This document shows positions 51,961-62,551 of a stretch of 64,000 bases of DNA, piece after piece (position 1 is the first letter of the stretch; each line of letters starts with the position of its first letter). The DNA is from Daphnia carinata. Its lineage: Eukaryota; Arthropoda; Branchiopoda; Diplostraca; Daphniidae. Below the pieces are notes generated by a model, which had not been told where the DNA came from, did no database searches, and was given only the letters and a program-made list of their open reading frames with translations. The DNA is taken from the NCBI RefSeq assembly GCF_022539665.2, contig NC_081340.1, positions 5,269,357 through 5,333,356 on the forward strand, in the 5' to 3' direction. The position numbers were made by a program, and so were the translations under genes.

Positions 51961-52697
51961 CTAATCACGTTTCATGGCTTTGCGCGATCGGCTAGTGGTT
52001 GATGTACTGCTGTTGTTATCATTTCCAGTTAATGATAAACTACTTTTAGAATCTTCAACTCGTTTGGCTATCCATTCTGGAACGTTGCTTGGAGCTGCCC
52101 AGGCGAGTTGCCTGTTATACATAACTGCCATCACTGCGCAATGAACAGCAACCAATCCCAGGATGATCAAATTGATGTGCATCTGCATAGCTAGGAGGTA
52201 AGCGTGTTGGCCGTGGAGAAAAACAAGGCCCAACGTGCCTGCCATCACGCAATATAACAATCAGTAGTCACCTCTTCCTGCCTTTTAAACAAAACGTATC
52301 AAATGTTTACCCAAGAAGAGCGGAAAGACTTTCATGCGACTCTCTGTCCAATTTAGCGAACTCCAATGGATCATCTGTTAATGCGAGATTAATTAAAGCT
52401 TTCGAAAATATTGTCAGTGACTAATAGAACCTTTTTTGTGTAACTCGACGCGTTCCATGTTACGTAGCAATATAAATGGTGGCCCATTATAAAAGTGTCA
52501 CCCATCCAAAACGGGTTAACGACGACTTGTGAAGTGGTCGCAACCGTTAACGTTGCGAAAAGGAAAAAGTATTGCAATCTTGCCATATCTTTTAAAGGTA
52601 ATGCACGGAAGGAAAAAACTATGTGTGCGTATGCAAGCGAAAGGAACCCCTCAAGGATGAAGAGAACAAAACAGAAGATTTCGAATGGAGTCTCCAT
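51961..52697 (-). CDS. Unrecognised multi-span membrane protein, 202 residues
   Basis: Minus-strand exons 52697-52431, 52374-52311 and 52238-51961 join in phase. The protein has four to five hydrophobic segments: near residues 5-25 (CFVLFILEGFLSLAYAHIVF), 40-60 (YFFLFATLTVATTSQVVV), about 105-125 around FPLFLGTLGLVFLHG, and about 130-155 (HINLIILGLVAVHCAVMAVM). A polar tail rich in Ser, Thr and Asn ends RSRKAMKRD. One sequon (NAS) sits in the loop before the first intron. I do not recognise the family. The first donor (AAG then GTTCTA) is weak, and TAC then GTAACA a little upstream is an alternative in the same phase. It lies 300 bp upstream of the TMEM145-like gene in the same orientation. 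Confidence 0.7.
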
Positions 52698-53386
52698 CGT
52701 GTTAGGAACAAATTTCTATGAATAATAATAAGTCTTTAGCATTTTACAGGTAATGTTCAGATCCAATACTTAAAAGAAAAATTTACTATCTAACTGTTTT
52801 CTGTTTCACTATTTATGTCACCATAATAACATTTACGTCAACGTTTGAACAGGTTAAAAAGCCATTCTATTCACAACTACTGCTCGTAAAAACAGACCAA
52901 GTAAGTATTACAATACAATAAATGAAACTATGTAATTATACTTGACGAACCTATGTTAAATGGTAAAAAATGATCACTTTTTTCGTAGATGAAAGTGCAG
53001 AAAACACCTGTCGAGTAACACACCTTAAAAGCTGAACGTCGTCTGTAAAGGAGAAACCGTTATCTCAAGTGCAAGAGATTTCAAATCGAATTGGTTTCGG
53101 TTTGTGAACCGCAACAGCCTTCCACAGACTAATTCTATGTCTACTGCATGAAATGGGTTCTGTAAAAAAATCTGTTGTATTAGACATATTTACTACCGAG
53201 TGGATTTGTATGAACAATTTGCTACAACCATACGGCTGTCCAGGAATTGAATGATATTTAAAGAATCGGATGGCATCGTTGTACAGCTGATTTATACCAA
53301 ATTGTCCATGATCATGTGGTAGATTTGAATTGACTACAAATTAGTATGAAGCTCTCCTTGGCATCACAATAGCTATTTCTTCGATT
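52698..53386. other. Intergenic region between TOM40 and the 4TM gene
   Basis: AT-rich sequence holding the TOM40 3'UTR (right edge) and the promoter of the membrane-protein gene (left edge). No exon or RNA gene is seen. Confidence 0.5.
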
Positions 53387-54638
53387 CTAGCCTATAATCA
53401 AACCGCAACCTAAGCGGAACTGATTCTTAGGGTGGTTCATCAAACCGCTCAACGCGAACGTGAACGGAAGAGGCTGCAATTTCTTTTCTAATACTCCACC
53501 GACAGTCCAATTAGAATCCAACATGCCACGGAAGACCAGGTTTGCTTTCGGTAAATCAATCTAAGAAATTGAACTTGTATAAATAGCTGATGCGTTAATT
53601 GCACAAAAAAAAATTTATTACTTGATAGCCTATCGATGCTACAGATTCTTGAGCTCGGATGTTGCTTTCCAGTTCTACACCCACTTGAACTTGTTCGCTC
53701 GCTCTCTGGTAATAGCACAGGTGTAAACCAGAGCCACCCACTGTGCCACTCAAGTTCCAGTTTGAACCTAAATACAATATTATTAATTAAATAGTTCAAG
53801 AGTGGATACAGACACGTTTTCACGTACCAGTATATCTGCCGACACCAGAAATGACGGCGACACCTCCGCCTGGAATTCCTGAACCATACTGGTAAGCTAC
53901 TTCCGCGCCGACAGCAACATTAGGTACAACTGTTTGGAGGTAGTGGAGTACAGATACACCTGGAAGGAATGTTTAAATGTTAAATAGCAATGAAAAAAGC
54001 TTAAGGTTAAATTGTTTACATTACCTGATCCATTGATAAAATCAGGATTTCCCAGTGTCAATGAGGCTGTAAAGGAACTGCCTTTGTAGTCAGTAGTGAG
54101 TTGTGTGGCAACAAATTTTGAACTTTGAATCTAATGGAAGGTGAAAATTCATTATGAATGGACATATTGTGTCTTGGTTTTAAACTGTTTACCTGTGAAA
54201 CAAATTTCATGCGGATATTCTTATTTAACTGATGAATGATGTTGGCATTCAAATTCCCACTAGGATCAATGTCACCAAGTAAAATAGGATATGCTTCAGC
54301 TGGGCCAAACTGTTGTGTTCCTACATATGTAGCTCCAAATCTGTATCCAGATGGTGTCACCGAGCTCATGTTGAGTGTGTGTGAAATTTGGAAATGATTA
54401 CTGAGACCCTTGTTCACCATTATCTTGGCTCCATCAAAATTGACTGGAAAAACATCTAAAAAATAGTAGGCAAATACACATCTGAATCTGTACAAGGAAC
54501 ATTACAAAAAATCAAACCTTTTGTTTTCTTGTGTAAATCCTCGACTGTTCCAGGGTTCTCTAAAGAACGTTCTTCAGCCACTAATGCAGGTGGTAGTGGT
54601 GGTGGAGGAGGAGGGCCAGCAGCAATAACATTACCCAT
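53387..54638 (-). CDS. TOMM40: Mitochondrial import receptor subunit TOM40
   Basis: Six minus-strand exons, 54638-54518, 54455-54193, 54130-54025, 53959-53828, 53767-53622 and 53560-53387, join in phase to 313 residues. The short N-terminal tail is proline-rich (GPPPPPPLPP), then LENPGTVEDLHKKTK leads into the barrel. DVFPVNFDGAKIMVNKGLS, FQISHTLNMSS, YRFGATYVG, YPILLGDID, GNPDFINGSG, GVSVLHYLQTVVPN and LGCGLIIG are typical Tom40 strands. It forms the beta-barrel pore of the TOM complex in the mitochondrial outer membrane, through which most nuclear-encoded preproteins pass. Length fits the animal family. The start Met is the first of the frame after an in-frame stop-rich region. Confidence 0.95.
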
Positions 54639-55470
54639 GTTGCAAGTCGATGGTACTATTACATAAAAAGAAACACCAATTATAAACATCCTAAGAGAAT
54701 GGTAGGTCACCAACTGGATAAAGAATGGAAAGACTTCTTTTAATAATTCTCTTGAGAGTAAAGGAAACCAAGTAGCTCTTTTGGTCAACAAAATTAAAAG
54801 GGGAAAATTTGATTTATGTATCACCTGTTAACGTAATTAGTTGTCGATTGCTAGTTATCTTTTTAAAGATAATACCCAAAACCATGTGCCTACTGGGCAG
54901 AAGAAAAAGAAACCGGGCCGAAAGAAACACGAAAGGCAAACGAAACGATGTTTTACAGAATCTGGGCAAGTTGAAGTAGCTCTTACTCGGCTTAGGTATC
55001 GAAGAAACAAAGGCGATTACAATTTTTCGATCAAAACAATTGCACGTGTAAAGGAAAAGAAAAGATTACGAGTTGAAATGTTTTGACTTGACTCTTTAAG
55101 TTTTAAAATTAGTTTAATAAAAATTGAATAAAAAATGGCTTCTCTGATTCTTTTTTTTTCAAAATAATGATAAAGAAATTAAATAGATTTTCTCCCATGC
55201 AACGTCGCCGTCCGCCGGAAGCTAAAAGAGGCGAGTTGGCGCCCATTTGTGTGAATTTTAACATCGTTCATTCGATGTGAAGTGGTCATTCGCGAGCATT
55301 CGTAATCGTCATTCTCTGCCTCCGTGCGAGTTAAAATCTACCACGTTGTGTTCGTTTCTTTATTATTTCAAATACCATAAACTGAGCCTGTTTCCCTGAA
55401 AAACCTGTAACCTTACGGATTTTTCTTTTTAAACCTATTAATTGGTGAAGATACTGACTATTTCATATTC
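54639..55470. other. TOM40 upstream region
   Basis: TOM40 5' flank. A plus-strand 81-codon frame at 54841-55086 is Lys/Arg-rich with no family match and is not called as a gene. The block at 55195-55340 is less AT-rich and may contain the start of the plus-strand transcript described next to it. Confidence 0.4.
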
Positions 55471-56060
55471 AGAGGTGAAGGAAACACATGGTATGGAACA
55501 ATTGAGAATCCCAAGAAAACTGTTGTCTGATGAGAAGTTAATAATTCGGCCGTGCAATTGAAGAAATTTAGCCAAACGATACCTCATTACATTTATCTTG
55601 GGCCAGTTCTATGTGTTCAATTGCACTTAAAAAACCAGCAAGACATACTAGACTTTTCCAAAGACCAGCAGATCATTCCAGTTCTTCGTTGTGACAATAT
55701 TTCATTGTGTTCTTCACATCGCTGCAATCTTCAGAAACTCCAGTCGAGCTTCTGACCAAGCCTAATTTTCCAAAGGTAGTATTAAGACCTAAATGATTCT
55801 GTTCGATTAGACTAAGCCTCATGAAAATGTAAATTCTTTTTTTTCTTGCAATTACAGGATACCTTCCGCTACAGGATTAGGGAATGACATTCATCCCTGT
55901 AACATCAAGCTGCTTGGGAACAAGGTAGGAGAAATCTGCAACTTTATTACTCAAATAGCTGTTAGGGGTTATTTGTTCCGCCAGTATGGCTGTTATTTTT
56001 TCTGTTTTGCAACAGAAGGTTTTGACAAGGCTTGTTTTTTGAATTCACTTGGTTTTGTTT
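55471..56060 (+). ncRNA. Probable spliced noncoding transcript
   Basis: Good plus-strand splice sites occur in order without a usable reading frame. There is an acceptor after TTTCATATTCAG (exon from 55471), a donor in CCAAAG/GTAGTA near 55780, an acceptor after a T-rich tract ending TTACAG at 55858, and a donor in AACAAG/GTAGGA near 55925. An acceptor after TTTTGCAACAG follows near 56013. The longest frame is 67 codons, has no ATG and resembles nothing known. This could be a lncRNA or a host transcript. It lies between the 5' end of TOM40 (opposite strand) and the 3' end of the first SLC46 gene. Evidence is splice motifs only. Confidence 0.3.
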
Positions 56061-56108
56061 ACTTTTGAGGTAAATCGAACTATTGAGAAGAAACTGGAAA
56101 TTTAAAAT

Positions 56109-57808
56109 TTAATCTGTTGAAGGTTTCGCTGAATTTGAATCCCGATGTTTCAGCCAATCTTTTTTTAACATAACCACGACGATTATCAGTAACATGGCGA
56201 TAAAGCTCTCCACCACAAAATTGATCTGCACCCAAAATTGCATGTTAAACTTGAACTTTCTTGAACCTTAAACTTTTTCATACCTGGGGGAAGGATTCGA
56301 TAAAGGCATTGTATAGGAACGTGTAGAGGGTTTTGTCGACAATCAGCCATACGGCTTCCAACAGTCCAAGAAAAGCTAGGACTTTCCCAATATCTCTCTT
56401 GTCCGGTATGCTCGTAATTAAGGTTCGTAGGGCGGGCTCTATGCTTCCCTCCAGTGAACCTGATAAAGTTGCTATGATAACCAGCCACCACATGGACGGT
56501 CCAGTAATGCAGGCCAACACAATGTTCCATGCAACGATCGATACCAATCCGAATGTAGCAACAGTGTGATCCATTAGATGGTAATATGATGCGAGCCCTA
56601 CCCAAACAACCATTCCGATCTGATGAATTGCTTCATCAGTCCCTGTCCAAATCGAAAATTGTGTAGCATCCCAGCCCAGCACACGTCGTGCCCACAAGTA
56701 AACCTGTAAAAAAAAACATTGAAATTTTTCGTAAAACGTAGAGAACTTAACATTAAATTTGATCGCACCTGATGTCCTTGAACGAGAAAGACTCCCAATT
56801 TTACAGCCATTAGTAGAAACAAATGAACTCGACCTCGATTTGGGTAAGCTTTGAAAACTGCCCGTCCTAGGTCCAGTACATAACGATACGGTTTTCCTTT
56901 TGGGGTTGTTTCAGTCGGTGTTACGATGCTTTCTTTGACAATTAAAATTACGTAGAGTATGCAAAGAAGCCACAGCACACCAGACACAGCGAAGACGGTG
57001 GCTATACCATACGATTTGTATAACCATCCTCCCATTAAAGTCCCAATCGGTCCACCCATGTACCATATAGCGTCCATCCAGCCCATACGTTTTGTTCGGG
57101 TTTCCATTGTTGTGATATCAGCTAGATAGCTATAGACTGCCATATTGAAAACGACCCAACTTCCTGTTGCATTAACAGCCACCGTGGCAGCGTAGAGAAC
57201 TTCCACTGGCCATGAAGGGTTCAGAGCCGTAACGATGTAAATTATTGAGAACATTACAAACCCGCCGAGTACGGTGATCATTGGCAGTTTCCTACCGTAC
57301 TGGTCGCTTATTGATCCAGCAAAGAGAATTACTATGACGGGTAAAATGCTGGCCATTAATCCTTGATAGTAATTAAAGGTGTTTTGGTACACTTGGACTG
57401 CTTCCTATTGAAAACATTTTTGTTTTAATTTTTGCTAAAAGTATTTTTTTCGATTCATTTACTTGAATTTGCGAATGATTTCCATCGTCCATTGCCATAC
57501 AATCTTCTTGACTAAAATTTAGATTGACACGACAAACGCGATCAATCTCTAGTGTGTCTCCTATGACGATTGTGTTACCCTCTGCCACCATCTTTATAAA
57601 AAGCATGGGCTCGAGGGTCACGTGGCCTATTGCCTGTGGGTCACATTTTTTTTTTTTTTTTTTCATTTTGAAATTCGAAATTATCAATGTTGAACTAAAC
57701 AATTACCTTTTTGAACTGCTTGTAAGTTTTTTGCCACGGGCCGTTGGCCGAATCAGCTCTGACTTGTTCATTTTCGTTATCAGACAGATCCTCTTGTTTT
57801 TCTGCCAT
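56109..57808 (-). CDS. SLC46-type major-facilitator transporter, copy A
   Basis: Minus-strand exons 57808-57707, 57633-57463, 57404-56769, 56703-56284 and 56225-56109 join in phase to 481 residues. An acidic cytoplasmic N-terminus leads to AIGHVTLEPMLFIKMVAEGN (helix 1). A Cys-containing extracellular loop (RVCRVNLNFSQEDCMAMDD) carries sequons. The MFS signature GSISDQYGRKLPM follows, then TRTKRMGWMDAIWYMGGPIG (helices 4-5) and the second helix bundle. This matches the SLC46 family (proton-coupled folate transporter and relatives), which move folates or other small organic anions across plasma or lysosomal membranes; the substrate is not predictable here. It is the first of three tandem copies with identical internal exon sizes (171, 636, 420 nt). 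Its last exon is 117 nt against 102 in the other two, so it is the outgroup copy. Confidence 0.9.
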
Positions 57809-59208
57809 TTTTGCTCACTAATGACCATACCAGTCGGCTGTTGGTAGTGAACTGTTGTCGCGTTGTTTTTTTTTTCTTTTTTGGAGTCCGTCGACGGCTC
57901 GACGGTGCTCGAATTGCCCACGCGTCTGCTGATCTTGCAATAGCCGTCTCCATTTTTGAAGTACTATCTAATTCCTAACCCAGTTCTATATGAATAAGGT
58001 ACTTTGTCGACTACAAAAGAACTATTGCAGCTGTTGCATTGGTTCCAATTTGATTCATTTCACAAATTTCTTGCGAAATTTTTTATCAATAGTCTGCCCC
58101 GCAGAACTACCAATCTTTTTGTTACAAATTCTACCAACTCATCGAATTGCCTTCAGCATTTGATACTGTGAGACTTTAACACACGACATCTTTTTTTGTC
58201 TAGGCAGTGTGTGCGTGTGCCTCGTAGCAATGGCAATTTATTTTTTTATGCCACTGTAGTGTCTTCGATTCAGCTAAACCGGATTGTCATCTATTTGTCA
58301 AGTCCTAAAAAAATGACGTCGTTACAGGTCTTTTGTCCTCTGATAAAACACCTACTGTCTTTAATGGCAGAGTTTAGTCTTTTCTACTTCACGAATACTT
58401 GATCGCTAAATCTTATCGCATGTGGTTTGTTTATGATAACACCTTGTTTCGTTACCATTTGTCGACCGGTAAATGCGTCTATCCAATGCGTTGAACTCAT
58501 CTGAAGCAAGCCATGCGAAATTCAACTTGCGTTGCCATGGAAGGCATACTACCCAACATTTTCCAAAGATAAAATTCCTGATTTTGAAACCACCCACTGA
58601 TTTCGATGTTGCGTTATTAGCGTTATTAATTCCTCAAATGTAGTGATCAGTCTTCTCCAGCCTTCTTCTGATCTCAACCCGATCGGCGATCATGACGCCG
58701 TTGTGGTTTTTTAAAGACGTTTCATCCAAATGGAATGTCATGACCCATCAAACAAAGATCCACTAAACCGAGATGCGTAGTAAAAAAAAATCGTTTCTGT
58801 TTTCTTTTACAACGAACATTTTACAACATCTTCTGAATGGGCATTTTTCTCGGGCAATCTTGATTCAAGGAAACCTGATAGGAATTTTCATACATTAGTT
58901 TACAAATGCCGTGGCCAGGTGGCGCTACTATATAGCCTAAGGCTACTGTCCAAGCGTCGCTTTGCTTTCAGATGCTTGAAAAATACCAATTTCTGAACAT
59001 TTTTTATCTGTAAATATTACATACTGCTCAACGTCTTTTTCTGAATAATGAACATTCTATTGATTTAAAAACACAATGGTGAAATGATAGAAAGATATTT
59101 TGTAATTTCCGATTTTCACTATTTAACCGAGATTTGAGATCCCCCGTATACAAACGCTATTTCAGCCTCTAAAAAGCTACATATTCTCGTGTAAGTCATT
59201 GGTTCAGT
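57809..59208. other. Intergenic region between SLC46 copy A and U2
   Basis: 1.4 kb containing the 5' flank of copy A and, at the right, the upstream promoter region of the U2 gene. No coding exon is supported. The snRNA proximal element should lie about 40-65 bp before 59209, but crustacean consensus sequences are not well enough known to mark it. Confidence 0.5.
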
Positions 59209-59395
59209 ATCGCTTCTCGGCCTTTTGGCTAAGATCAAAGTGTAGTATCTGTTCTTATCAGCTTAATATCTGATACGGGTCCAAATGGACCCCAGAATAT
59301 TAAACTGATTTTTGGAACCCGGCGGGAATACAGTGCTTGCACTGCTCCCGCCACGGGTTGACCCGGTATTGCAGTACCTCCGGGATCGGCCCACC
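59209..59395 (+). ncRNA. U2: U2 spliceosomal snRNA
   Basis: Full-length U2 of about 187 nt beginning ATCGCTTCTCGGCCTTTTGG. It contains the branch-point-pairing segment GTGTAGTATCTGTTC, stem IIa TTATCAGCTTAATATCTGAT, and a stem IIb hairpin GGGTCC-AAAT-GGACCC. The Sm site is GATTTTTGGAA. The 3' stem-loops end TATTGCAGTACCTCCGGGAT. The extra A in GATCAAAGTG and other positions agree with insect rather than vertebrate U2. All functional parts look intact. U2 base-pairs with the branch site and U6 in the spliceosome. It lies between two SLC46 copies on the opposite strand. Confidence 0.96.
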
Positions 59396-60096
59396 CTCTC
59401 TGAGGGATACAACTGTAAACAAATAACAATATCCGGTTAAATTAAGTCATGGTTTAAAAAGTAAATTTCCATTCCATTACGTTTTGCTACGGAAAATTTG
59501 TATCTTTAACGTAGCAGTCGTGGTGCGTTAGATTATCTTTTCTTTTTTGCTTTGTTACTCTGGGACTGGATGCAACTAATAAAGCGAGAAGGGGGGATGT
59601 TGTATTGGTGTACACAAAAATTTGACATGACAAAATAGGTGGCCTATTTTGTCATGTCAAATTTTTGATTTTTGATGAGGCATGAGGATTATAATTTTGT
59701 GTCTTTCACGTTCGCATCTAGTCTCGTTAATTACAATATCTTTGTTTCACGGCGATCATCATTTTTGGCTTCCGGAGGGCTGGCTCTCGTAAATTGTACG
59801 TTTATAACCGTATAAAAGCCTAACATTTTTCTTTTATATTTTCGCATACTCGATTTTGTGATCTTGATTCTGCTATGTCTGCTTGTTCCGTTGCCCCTTT
59901 TATCTTTATTTTTAAAACGTGAAATTTCAACATTTCGGTAAACATTGAGGTTTTCGCAAATCGTGTATTGACTTAGGGATTCGTCAAATAAGTAATGATA
60001 TTCTGTTGTCAAGGTATTACTCTATGAAGGGCTTTTCATTTGTTGCTTTTTTTCTCCATTTCACACAACGCATCAATCAATAGCGTTACCCGAAGG
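59396..60096. other. Intergenic region after U2
   Basis: It contains the U2 downstream flank, where a 3' box is expected, and the 25-bp hairpin. The right end is the 3'UTR of SLC46 copy B. A minus-strand 93-codon frame at 59731-60012 has no family resemblance and is not called. Confidence 0.5.
59615..59667. repeat. Perfect 25-bp inverted repeat (hairpin)
   Basis: The arms 59615-59639 and 59643-59667 are exactly complementary around a 3-nt loop TGG. The arm contains TTTGACATGACAAAATAGG. It lies about 220 bp after the U2 gene. It could be a small foldback element, a cruciform-forming site or a hairpin RNA; no flanking duplication is evident. Confidence 0.9.
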
Positions 60097-61769
60097 TCAC
60101 AACGCATTGGCATCACGCGGTCTCTCTGAGTCTCGTTTCAATAAAATCAATCCCCATAATAATATGCAGGCAATAGCGCCCTCCACTACAAAATTTATCT
60201 ACGAAAAAACTTTGTACAAATAATAAAAACACCATAAAATTTTTGAGATGCTTGTTTACCTGAGGGAAAGATTGAATTAATGCGTTGTAGAGATGCGTAT
60301 ACACAGACTTGTCTACCATAAGCCAGATGGATTCCATGAGTCCGAGAAACGCCAATGTTTTACCGACATCGCTTTTCTCCGGAATGCTTGTTATGAGAGA
60401 TCGCAAGGCTGGTTCGATGCTCGCTTTAGGAGCGCTTAATAGCGTTGCAACAATAACCAACCACCACATAGACGGGCCGTTAATGCTTGCTAACACGATG
60501 TTCCAGATAGCGATGGATAACAATCCAAAGATCGCGACAGTATAATCCGAAAGGTGGTAGGACGATGCCATTCCCATCCAGACAACCATCCCGATTTGAT
60601 AGAAAATGTCACTTGCTCCCGACCAATTTGAGTATTGGCTAACATCCCATTCCAGTACAGCCCTTGCCCACAAGTAAACCTTTGAATGTAAACGTTGTTA
60701 ATCGTAAATCTTTGGAAAACTTTAAAAAAAATTCCTCTCACTTGATGGCCTTGGACGAGATAGACACCCAATTTGAAAGCTACAAGTAAAAATAGATAAA
60801 CTCGAACTCGATGAGGGTAACGTTTGAAAACTGTTTGATACAAGTTGGTCATAAATTGAAATGGGTTTTCTTCCTCCATTGTACCACTGGGTTCTGTAAC
60901 GCTTTCTTTAATAACAATTGCGGTATAAATTAAGCAAATTAACCACATAATGGCGGAGACGACGAAAACAGTCACGTAGCCGAATGCTCGGTATAACCGT
61001 ACGCCGAGCAAAGTACCCAAGGGTTTTCCCATTGACCATACGGCGTCCATCCATCCCATACGTTTTGTTCGCGTTTCCATTGTTGTGATATCTGCTAAGT
61101 AGCTGTAGACTGCCATATTGAAAACGACCCAGCTTCCTGTTGCGTTGACGGCTAGCGAAGCAGTGTAGAGAACTTCCACGGGCCATTGCGGATTAAGAAT
61201 CACGAGAAGGTAAACAATAGCGTAGACGATAAATCCACCAAGCACGATGACCATCGGCAGTTTTCTGCCGTAACGATCGCTGATTGATCCAACCAAGAAA
61301 ATAACCAGAATAGGTAAAATGCTGGCCGTCAATCCTTGATAATAATTGAAATTGTTTTGGTAGACTTGGGCAGCTTTCTAATTAAAATCACTTCATCATA
61401 ACGTTTTTGTTCTCCACTTTCATTTTGCCTCTTTTTGTTAATTACCTGAATGTCTGAATGATTTCCATCGTCCATTGCCGTACAGTCTTCTTCAGTAAAA
61501 TTAAGGTTAATACGACAGGAGCGCTCGAGTTGCAGCGTTTCTGCAATCACAGTGATATTTCCTTCTGCGATCATTTTTAAAAAAAGCATAGGCTCAAGAG
61601 TCACGTGACCCATCGCCTTTTTGGTTTTGATGCTAATTTGTGGGAGGAAAGACATGGGTGGGTTAACTGATTTTACCTGTTTTAAATTTTCCAAAAAATT
61701 CAGGGGAGTGCTTTCAGCCATCGTCTGCTCTTTACGTTCATCAGTCGTTTCACATGTAGTTTCTGGCAT
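60097..61769 (-). CDS. SLC46-type major-facilitator transporter, copy B
   Basis: Minus-strand exons 61769-61677, 61616-61446, 61377-60742, 60679-60260 and 60198-60097 join to 473 residues. Landmarks match copy A: AMGHVTLEPMLFLKMIAEGN, a loop with SCRINLNFTEEDCTAMDD, GSISDRYGRKLPM, TRTKRMGWMDAVWSMGKPLG, and a short C-terminal tail ending DANAL. The first predicted intron (61676-61617) is exactly 60 bp, contains no stop in the reading frame and ends in a poor acceptor (CCAAAAAG), so it may be retained, giving 493 residues. Closest to copy C (102-nt last exon, KPLGTLLGV). Presumed function as for the SLC46 family; substrate unknown. Confidence 0.88.
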
Positions 61770-62551
61770 CTCTTGTCTTCTTTTGTCGAACTAGAGGAAC
61801 ACTATCTGATCTTGGATGGAGAAAAAGCACTACCCAGTTATTTTGGATTTGCTAAATTCAATTATGGAGAAACGCGGCTCCTGTAGAAAATCGCCACTAT
61901 TTTTCCCTTTTGTCAGTGATTGCGTCCTGCTAAATTTACGAAACGTTTTGCGTTGCAAGGTTGAATTGGTTCAAATCAATACCATTACAAATTACTTACT
62001 TCCGAAACGTTACGTAATGCTTGTGTTTCTCAACTCTCAGCAAATTTGTCTTGGGCATACTTCGACGTTGATAATTGAATTGCATCACTTTCCAAATGTC
62101 TTTTTAAACTCAGAAACCTTACGTTGATCTGCGTTTTTCTTTTTTTAAATCAAGATTAGAAATACGCATTTACCTGCCCTAATTGTATTTGCTAATACGT
62201 GATTTTGTAGATGTAAGCGGAATCATTGGATTTCCGCAACATGTACGCAAGAGAAAAAAATGGGAGGGCTGTTGCTATCAATTATTTCTCTCTTGCCGTT
62301 TTCGAAGTATGGTTGCTTTGCTTGCGTGTTGTGTTACTCATCCGTCGTTTTGTTTTACCCATTTTTTTTTTTTACGTTAAATTTTGATTTAAAAATTTGG
62401 GAACCACGATCGGGGTGGGTAATCCGAAACCACATGCATTGTACAACAACTTCCTGTTTTCAAGAGAATCTTTATTTTTTCGTCTAAACTCATCGACTTC
62501 CTTCAAGAATTTCCTTTAATTTTTTTTTCTGCTTGTTGCTTTACCTCAACG
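61770..62551. other. Intergenic region between SLC46 copies B and C
   Basis: It holds the copy B promoter (left) and copy C 3'UTR (right). Short plus-strand frames of 60-103 codons have no family resemblance. Nothing else is seen. Confidence 0.5.

Noticed and set aside
54841-55086. 81-codon Lys/Arg-rich open frame upstream of TOM40
   Set aside because: No family match, no splice context; composition follows A-rich DNA.
56333-56569. Similar antisense frames of about 78 codons in exon 4 of all three SLC46 copies
   Set aside because: The similarity between copies is explained by conservation of the sense-strand protein in the opposite frame; no independent signal of coding.
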